Below, one piece after another: positions 15,924 through 20,299 of a stretch of DNA of 20,299 nucleotides. This DNA comes from an uncultured Acetatifactor sp. (GTDB lineage: Bacteria > Bacillota > Clostridia > Lachnospirales > Lachnospiraceae): positions 1 to 20,299 of the forward strand of contig CAJTPH010000051.1 in the NCBI GenBank assembly GCA_910578215.1, written 5' to 3'. The stretch's first letter is position 1. The number at the start of each line of letters is the position of its first letter. Made by a program: the position numbers and the translations under genes. Under the pieces are notes generated by a model. The model was not told the origin of the DNA. It did no database searches and saw nothing but the letters and a program-made list of their open reading frames with translations.

Positions 15924-16133
15924 TTATTCCTCCAGAAATAGCTTATATGTTTCGATTTCAAGTGCATCAGCTATACGTTGAATGTTTTCAAGTGATATAC
16001 TTCTACGATGGCATTCAATTGCGCTAATATATGTTCGGTGAAGGCTGCATTTCTCTGCAAAGGCATCTTGGGAGATCCCCAAGGTCTGCCGATAACGCTT
16101 CACGTTGTCTCCAAAAACCTTTACAATATCCAT
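15924..16133 (-). CDS. C-protein-like XRE regulator of the restriction arm
   Basis: This 69-residue helix-turn-helix protein has the pattern of restriction-modification controller proteins: ISQDAFAEKCSLHRTYISAI, then ISLENIQRIADALEIE. LHRTYI in the recognition helix region is characteristic of that group. The ATG at 16133 has GGAGG 9 bp upstream. A longer frame to 16190 would add a hydrophobic extension and cross the operator-like repeats. The gene precedes the HNH nuclease by 2 bp, whose ribosome binding site lies in its last codons. In known systems the controller delays nuclease production until the host DNA is methylated. Repeated sites directly upstream (16168-16196) support autoregulation. 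Confidence 0.85.
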   Translation of the reverse strand: MDIVKVFGDNVKRYRQTLGISQDAFAEKCSLHRTYISAIECHRRSISLENIQRIADALEIETYKLFLEE

Positions 16134-16264
16134 ACTTACAAACCTCCAATATAAATGGTACAATAATGAACACAATAAGTCGACATACAATAAGTCACTT
16201 TGATGAATTTTTGATCAAGAAACAGACTTGATATTTGATATAGATGTAGAGGAGAGATTGTGCT
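16134..16264. promoter_or_regulatory. Divergent promoter region with C-box-like tandem operators
   Basis: GACATACAATAAGTC (16182-16196) directly abuts GAACACAATAAGTC (16168-16181). Both are imperfect palindromes with GA(A)C/AGTC ends, and ACAATAAGTC is identical in the two. A third partial copy, ACAATAATGA, lies at 16160-16169. Paired adjacent sites with GACT/AGTC-type ends are the hallmark of controller-protein operators. On the - strand, TTGTGT followed after 16 bp by TATATT could be the promoter of the regulator-nuclease pair, though this leaves almost no leader. On the + strand, TTGATC and TATAGA-like boxes around 16211-16243 may drive the GIY-YIG gene. Promoter calls are tentative. Confidence 0.6.
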
Positions 16265-16660
16265 ATGTCAGAAGGCCTTGTTTACATTCTTACAAACCCA
16301 TGTCTTGAAGGATGGGTTAAGATTGGCATGACGGGACACAACGACATCGAGAGAAGATTACAGGAACTCAATGCGCCGACCAATATTCCGCTTTTATTTC
16401 GGTGCTACGCCGTTTATGAGGTGGAGAACCCGGCAATGGTTGAAGAAAATATACTTAGTATTATTGACCAAGTGGATGACTCTCTCCATGCCCGGGAGCA
16501 GCTCGACAACAGTAGAATGCGGGAGCGGGAATTTTTCAAGATTTCCCCTGAAAGGGCTTATCGTATTTTTAAGAATATAGCGGCTCTGAGAGGTGATCAA
16601 GACAAGTTGAAGCTGTATGTGCCTACCGAGGGGCCGCAAGCCGAGGGCGGTCAGCACTGA
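16265..16660 (+). CDS. GIY-YIG nuclease, T5orf172-like
   Basis: This 131-residue protein begins with a GIY-YIG-type domain: LVYILTNP in place of GIY, WVKIGMTG in place of YIG, and DIERRLQELN with the expected arginine. FRCYAVYEVENPAMVEENI carries a plausible metal-binding glutamate. This is the compact form of the T5orf172 group, found in phages and mobile elements. GAGGAG lies 10 bp before the ATG. It is transcribed divergently from the controller-nuclease pair and shares its 131-bp promoter region, so it may be part of the same system. It may also be an independent accessory gene. Its C-terminal residues (EGPQAEGGQH) look atypical, and another frame just there continues as a helical, charged tail to 16724. 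Confidence 0.8.
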   Translation: MSEGLVYILTNPCLEGWVKIGMTGHNDIERRLQELNAPTNIPLLFRCYAVYEVENPAMVEENILSIIDQVDDSLHAREQLDNSRMREREFFKISPERAYRIFKNIAALRGDQDKLKLYVPTEGPQAEGGQH

Positions 16661-16803
16661 GCAGGAGGAACGGGCAAGGCAGATGATGATGAAACGTAAT
16701 AAAGAAAGTTTGAGAAATATTTAATGGAATAATGCGTATGATTGTGATAAAATAATTTGTATTAACAGACAATTTACCAAATCAAGAGACGGAGGAAAAA
16801 GAA

Positions 16804-17268
16804 ATGAATATTATTCCTAAAAAAGACTTGCCAGAAACTATGCCCACTGATATTTGCATTAAATTTGCCAGTAAACGTTTCGGCACAAGTGAAAAATACA
16901 GAATAAATGATATTTCAGAAGCCGGAATTCAAAGCATAATAGATAATATCCGTAACAACACTTATAAAAGCCTGTTTCTTTCTTTAGATTCAGAGGGGGA
17001 TATTGGAATAAAATTCTTTCAATTGGAAAGTGGTGAGGGGTGGATATTTGTGCAAATATGTGATGAGGAAGAAGACCTTTACTATTCATCTGTCAATGTG
17101 GATTATCTTAATTCTAATGAGGAAGCTCCGATTATATGCAGTGACGGGCAGTCAGTTATCATGAAAAGAAACACTATGCATGACTTAGAGATGGCTGCCA
17201 AATGTGCGGAATGGTTTATTAGAACAGGAGAACCATATCCCGGCATGGAGTGGCTTACAAATAGGTAA
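16804..17268 (+). CDS. Imm1-like immunity protein (tentative)
   Basis: This is a 154-residue acidic cytosolic protein without signal or membrane segments. The C-terminal part, MHDLEMAAKCAEWFIRTG followed by EPYPGMEW, fits the end of Imm1-type immunity proteins, where an amphipathic helix is followed by a tG-x-P-x-x-x-W pattern. The middle, SLFLSLDSEGDIGIKFFQ and GWIFVQICDEE, gives the expected beta strands. Immunity proteins neutralise polymorphic or contact-delivered toxins. No toxin gene is adjacent, so if correct this would be an orphan immunity gene. Ribosome binding site GGAGG lies 7 bp before the ATG at 16804. A loose DUF relationship remains possible. The gene is AT-rich like the rest of the island. 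Confidence 0.5.
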   Translation: MNIIPKKDLPETMPTDICIKFASKRFGTSEKYRINDISEAGIQSIIDNIRNNTYKSLFLSLDSEGDIGIKFFQLESGEGWIFVQICDEEEDLYYSSVNVDYLNSNEEAPIICSDGQSVIMKRNTMHDLEMAAKCAEWFIRTGEPYPGMEWLTNR

Positions 17269-17635
17269 AAGAACATAAAGCTTTCTGTGTATCATGAAAA
17301 AATATTTAGGAAAATCTGACTTGGTTCGGACTGGAATATCCATCGTTGCCCTTATCGGATAAATCTTTGCGACTATTTTTTCATTGGCAGTTAAATAGTT
17401 GATGTACTTTTTACTTGACTTTTTTTAACACGAAAAATAAATGAAACGCATATATCTTTACGACCACATGAAACAGAGTATATAAGATCTCTTTCATGAA
17501 AAATAGGAGGATTTTGTTACAAAAAAGCTTGACCACTACAGGGCGATATACCATAATCTTATAGTTAGACGATTTCCGCAGGAGGATACTTACCGCGGGG
17601 AGTCTGAACTCGTATGCGTACTGTGCGAATAATCC
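17269..17635 (+). other. Gene-free stretch with one copy of a direct repeat and coding relics
   Basis: The 367 bases hold copy 1 of a 47-bp direct repeat (17392-17438). They also hold a short relic reading MKKYLGKSDLVRTGISIVAL from 17294, which looks like a hydrophobic peptide end interrupted by stops. A third item is an open stretch ending at the TAA at 17630-17632, with residues such as LDHYRAIYHNLIVRRFPQED but no start codon. These appear to be eroded genes. No complete gene is supported. Confidence 0.5.
17392..17438. repeat. 47-bp direct repeat, copy 1
   Basis: This segment (TAAATAGTTGATGTAC, a T-rich run, ACTTGAC, more T, CACGAAAAAT) matches 19024-19070 at 45 of 47 positions, 1632 bp away. 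It contains TTGACT followed after 17 bp by TAAATG, so it may act as a promoter for the pentapeptide-repeat gene. Confidence 0.85.
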
Positions 17636-18730
17636 ATGAGCGAAAGGGAAAATAATCCAATCATTGTATGCCATGACGGGATTATACGGAAAAGGATGGG
17701 AAAGAAAATAATTGAAAGATGGAGAAATGATCCTGTATGGAAACTTAGATGGGAGAGAATTGCTCTCTGGATATTCAGTGAAAATGAAATAATAGATATT
17801 GCGGAGGATATGGAATATACCCCAAATGGATATCTGGATTTGAGAGGCTTTCCCTTTAATGCTTTTATAGCTGTACAAGAATATACAAATTTTCAGAGAG
17901 ATGAACTGTTACAGAATTCGGCAGGCTCTATTGCCAATAAAAAATTTGAAAAAATTGATTTTTCATATGCTGATTTAAGCGGCCGACTAATAGATAAGTG
18001 CAAATTTTATGATTGTATATTTGAAAATACCATGATGCGTGACATTGCCGAGACGAAAAATATTTTTGTCAATTGTGTTTTCAGGAAAGGAACTTATGGA
18101 GGCTCTTTGGGGATGGGAGAGAGTTCTTACAGAAATGTACAATTTCAGTCTGTTAAAATGCAGAGGACTCAAATGTGGTGGCCTGATTTTGAGGATTGTC
18201 TTTTCCAAAATTGTAACTTAAAGGGCACGGACTTTGGGGGGGCTCATTTTAAAAATGTTAAGTTTATTGGAAAGATTGAAGGAGTATGGTTTCGAGGAAA
18301 GATGCCTGACCGCTACAAAGAAAACTGTAAGCGGAGGCCGGAAATAGATGAGCGTTGGGATCAGGTTTTTCCGATGGAAGCAGATTTTTCAGAAGCTACA
18401 TTAAGTGATCTGACAATCAGTGATTTATGTGACCTTTCTGAAGTGATCTTGCCAAGTGACGGAAGCTGTTATCTCATTCCTGATCTTGATGCTGTGAGAG
18501 CTGACATCAATATAAGGTTTAAAAAAGAGGAAAAGAAACTACTAAAAAGGCTGTTAGAATATTACCTTGCGAAAAGAGAAAATCAAAACATGGAAATATT
18601 GTGCCTGAATGATGTCTATCGTGAAATCCGAGAAGATTTTGCGCCGGATGAGCAACAGGAAAGCTATGATCTGTGCAAAGAGGTCTGTAACGACTTATTA
18701 AATAAAAATATATTAACTTTAGGCACTTAA
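17636..18730 (+). CDS. Pentapeptide-repeat-like protein of unknown role
   Basis: The 364-residue protein has a helical N-terminus rich in tryptophan and charge (IIERWRNDPVWKLRWERIALW). A right-handed beta-helix region of degenerate pentapeptide repeats follows at about residues 100-225 (FEKIDFSYADLSGRL, CKFYDCIFENTMM, FEDCLFQNCNLKGTDFGGAHF, KNVKF), with F or L at the centre of each five-residue step. The C-terminal 120 residues are helical, with a highly charged stretch KEEKKLLKRLLEYYLAKR and no repeats. Pentapeptide-repeat proteins can mimic DNA or act as immunity proteins. Here no target can be named. The start at 17636 comes right after an in-frame TAA and lacks a ribosome binding site; an ATG at 17696 is the alternative. 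The gene is bracketed by two copies of a 47-bp direct repeat, as if it were a small cassette. Confidence 0.65.
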   Translation: MSERENNPIIVCHDGIIRKRMGKKIIERWRNDPVWKLRWERIALWIFSENEIIDIAEDMEYTPNGYLDLRGFPFNAFIAVQEYTNFQRDELLQNSAGSIANKKFEKIDFSYADLSGRLIDKCKFYDCIFENTMMRDIAETKNIFVNCVFRKGTYGGSLGMGESSYRNVQFQSVKMQRTQMWWPDFEDCLFQNCNLKGTDFGGAHFKNVKFIGKIEGVWFRGKMPDRYKENCKRRPEIDERWDQVFPMEADFSEATLSDLTISDLCDLSEVILPSDGSCYLIPDLDAVRADINIRFKKEEKKLLKRLLEYYLAKRENQNMEILCLNDVYREIREDFAPDEQQESYDLCKEVCNDLLNKNILTLGT

Positions 18731-19127
18731 AAGTGAATGAGTTATATATATGAAAAATAAAATTATAATAATAAAAAGAGAATCAGAAAAGGAACCAAAA
18801 AATATTATATTTGGTAAAACCAATGTGGGAAATTCCTGAAAGCGGCGGAAGCGGAATTTGAGCGGTTTAAGCATGCATGGGCAAAATACCTGGTGCAGTA
18901 GACGTTTTGCTTATCGCATATTACATTCAGTAAAATAGATACAGCTTCTAGCGGAGTGCTGTAAGGAGCATGTGCATATGTTGGTAAGGATTCTGTTCAA
19001 GTACAGTGGTTAGCATAGATAGGTAAATAGTTGATGTACTTTTTACTTGACTTTTTTACACACGAAAAATTAAATAATATTAAGCTGGAGTGACGGACAT
19101 AACCTGAAGCACCGGCAGTCCGTCTAA
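18731..19127 (+). other. AT-rich gene-free stretch
   Basis: No intact gene is present. An open stretch at 18833-18901 reads FLKAAEAEFERFKHAW and ends at TAG; it looks like the C-terminal end of a helical protein but has no start. Copy 2 of the 47-bp direct repeat lies at 19024-19070. The remaining sequence has stops in all frames. Confidence 0.5.
19024..19070. repeat. 47-bp direct repeat, copy 2
   Basis: This copy is 45 of 47 identical to 17392-17438. TTGACT is followed after 18 bp by TAAATA, so a promoter activity toward 19080 onwards is possible. Confidence 0.85.
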
Positions 19128-19273
19128 TACCATTGGACGCCTCTGTTTACGGTATTTTTGGGAACAGGGTGCAGGATAGGAGAGATGCCGATGCCGGAGG
19201 AAGGTATAAGGCTCCTAATGAAACCAATGTAAAAATTATTCAGGCGGTAATGGGGCATGCCGACATATTTTGA
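19128..19273 (+). pseudogene. Tyrosine recombinase (integrase) relic with internal deletion
   Basis: In one frame, WTPLFTVFLGTGCRIGEM is read from 19134. This is the box I region of Tn916/phage-type tyrosine recombinases, with the catalytic arginine in TGCRIGE. In another frame, NETNVKIIQAVMGHADI is read up to the TGA at 19273, which matches box II around the second conserved histidine. Only about 24 codons separate the two instead of more than a hundred, the frames differ, and the catalytic tyrosine segment is missing. An upstream in-frame TAA precedes the first piece. This is a dead integrase and marks the island as a former mobile element. Confidence 0.75.
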
Positions 19274-19342
19274 TAAATAAAAAAGCCACGATAAATAAAA
19301 GCTGTGCAAAATAAAATAGCTTTGTAAATATTAAATAATGTA

Positions 19343-19401
19343 TATAATGTATAAAACAGTATGGAATCCTGGACGGCTGCATTGAGAGCGTCCGGGGCTC
19401 C
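19343..19401 (+). promoter_or_regulatory. Probable promoter and leader hairpin of the cysteine-rich gene
   Basis: TATAAT at 19343-19348 is a good -10 box; a weak TTGTAA lies 15 bp upstream. The short leader contains a stem of GGACG (19371-19375) with CGTCC (19389-19393), extended by neighbouring pairs, ending about 7 bases before the ribosome binding site region GGAGG. Confidence 0.45.
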
Positions 19402-19419
19402 ATCGATAGGAGGTAAGGT

Positions 19420-19860
19420 ATGTCAGACGTACATAAAAAGGGATTGGATGCCGAGCTTGTAAGAGAGGATCTGGAGTGCTGCTGCTTGAAGGATACGTTC
19501 TGCCAACAGTGCAATGGGGCGGCATGTACAATAGGCTTTGCAAAGCAGTGCATCAACAATTATATTGAAAAGCCTCAAAAAGAGGTTCCTGGAGGCGCCG
19601 ATAACGTACCTGTCGTAGATTTTAAGGCATTTGACGAGGTAGAGCTGGGAAAGGCAATCGTACATATTCTAAAGGAATGTAAGGATTGTAAGGAAAATCA
19701 TACGGAAGACTGCATCATAAACGTGATTCGCAACTGCTACGAGGTCGCTTTGTTTGGAGATGTGCATCCATATGAAGGAAGTGCCTTCCAGTATCTTATG
19801 TATCTGAAGTTCCAGTTCCCGGAAAAGTCCGCTTTAATCGCGGAGCTTTATATGAGCTGA
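19420..19860 (+). CDS. Cysteine-rich conserved protein of unknown function
   Basis: This 146-residue cytosolic protein has dense cysteine clusters. The N-terminal set is ECCCLKDTFCQQCNGAACTI followed by a further cysteine in KQCINNY. A second set is in LKECKDCKENHTEDC and VIRNC. The pattern suggests metal or iron-sulfur binding but matches no family I can name. The C-terminal segment GSAFQYLMYLKFQFPEKSALI is helical. The start has an excellent ribosome binding site (AGGAGG 7 bp upstream) and a nearby -10 box. Base composition is closer to the core genes than to the island, so it probably marks the return to resident chromosome. Its stop codon lies within the first copy of the double-hairpin tandem repeat. 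Confidence 0.75.
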   Translation: MSDVHKKGLDAELVREDLECCCLKDTFCQQCNGAACTIGFAKQCINNYIEKPQKEVPGGADNVPVVDFKAFDEVELGKAIVHILKECKDCKENHTEDCIINVIRNCYEVALFGDVHPYEGSAFQYLMYLKFQFPEKSALIAELYMS

Positions 19861-20036
19861 CGGAATTTCCTTTTGGCGTCAGCATTATACCACATTTTCG
19901 TGCGCTTTAGCGCACATGGAATCAAAAGCTGACGGAATTTCCTTTTCCGTCAGCATTATACTGCAATTTCGTGCGCTTTAGCGCACATGGAATCAAAAGC
20001 TGACGGAATTTCCTTTTCCGTCAGCATTATACCACA
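19856..20036. repeat. Tandem 71-72-bp double-hairpin repeat, 2.5 copies
   Basis: Copies start with GCTGACGG at 19856, 19928 and 19999. Each full copy contains a first stem GCTGACGG...CCGTCAGC (perfect in copies 2 and 3, 7 bp in copy 1) and, about 20 bp on, a second stem GTGCGC-TTTA-GCGCAC. The third copy stops after the first hairpin. The first stem overlaps the stop codon of the preceding gene and may serve as its transcript end. Confidence 0.93.
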
Positions 20037-20134
20037 AGTATAATGACAAATCACAGAAAAAGCCTTTACTTACGCAGTTTGTGTTAATTCTGAAAAGTGC
20101 TTTACCCCAATAAATACCCCATTCTTATATATTT

Positions 20135-20169
20135 AAAGCCCCTTTATGACTGCTGCCATGAGGGGCTTT
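20135..20169. terminator. Hairpin with AAAGCCCCT/AGGGGCTTT arms
   Basis: AAAGCCCCT (20135-20143) is the exact reverse complement of AGGGGCTTT (20161-20169), and the A-rich and T-rich ends allow termination in either direction. It lies in about 260 bases after the tandem repeat in which no gene is supported. The last 130 bases of the window show nothing recognisable. Confidence 0.7.
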
Positions 20170-20299
20170 GTGGTAGTTCGTAATGCTATAAACAAAAATC
20201 AACCGAGAAAGTTTCAAGTTTTGTGTAAACGTCAAAAACTGATATAAGGCATGTTATCAGCGTTGTACCGTACATTTTTACCGTAACATATTTTCCGTC

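Noticed and set aside
12342..16660. BREX, DISARM or type I system
   Set aside because: No helicase, ATPase, PglZ, specificity subunit or phospholipase gene accompanies the methyltransferases.
17411..17878. 155-codon frame on the - strand
   Set aside because: It overlaps the direct repeat and the start of the pentapeptide-repeat gene, shows no ribosome binding site and reads as low-complexity hydrophobic sequence.
20170..20299. Open reading on the - strand entering from the right edge
   Set aside because: Only about 40 codons are visible, with no start, no ribosome binding site and no recognisable motif.

Overview
The window looks like a chromosomal segment of a Gram-positive anaerobe of the class Clostridia, most likely Lachnospiraceae. 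The evidence is the gene content and order (birA with a small Lachnospiraceae-type protein, coaX, dusB, greA-lysS), strong GGAGG ribosome binding sites, a secreted SH3/SleB-type cell-wall hydrolase and a GC-rich housekeeping core. No rRNA, tRNA or CRISPR array was seen.

Positions 1-12132 are an ordinary core block, all on the + strand: a 109-bp tandem repeat array, proC, a secreted cell-wall hydrolase, an NfeD/stomatin-like membrane pair, argF, birA with an overlapping small gene, coaX, dusB, an unrecognised coiled-coil protein, greA and lysS. Promoters with near-perfect sigma-A boxes precede the hydrolase (1239-1267) and greA (9841-9869), and several GC-rich hairpins separate transcription units.

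Positions of about 12133-19330 form an AT-rich accessory island with different codon use. Its left part is a candidate type II restriction-modification system in a convergent layout. On the + strand, a small XRE/Cro-like regulator and two complete SPPY/SPPF-type DNA methyltransferases are joined by 4-bp ATGA overlaps. On the - strand, a C-protein-like regulator lies 2 bp upstream of a zinc-rich HNH nuclease. The two arms meet at a bidirectional terminator (14889-14916). The promoter side of the C-protein-like gene carries two abutting operator-like repeats and is shared with a divergent GIY-YIG nuclease gene. Two full methyltransferases are what an asymmetric (type IIS-like) recognition site would need, but the specificity cannot be read from sequence.

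The right part of the island holds a gene resembling Imm1-type immunity proteins, a pentapeptide-repeat-like protein flanked by a 47-bp direct repeat, and a tyrosine recombinase relic keeping only its box I and box II segments. An IS3-like transposase start also survives at the left edge of the restriction-modification operon. The island therefore looks like a decayed mobile insertion downstream of lysS. Host-like sequence resumes with a cysteine-rich gene (19420-19860). Its stop codon lies inside the first copy of a tandem 71-72-bp double-hairpin repeat, followed by a hairpin at 20135-20169.
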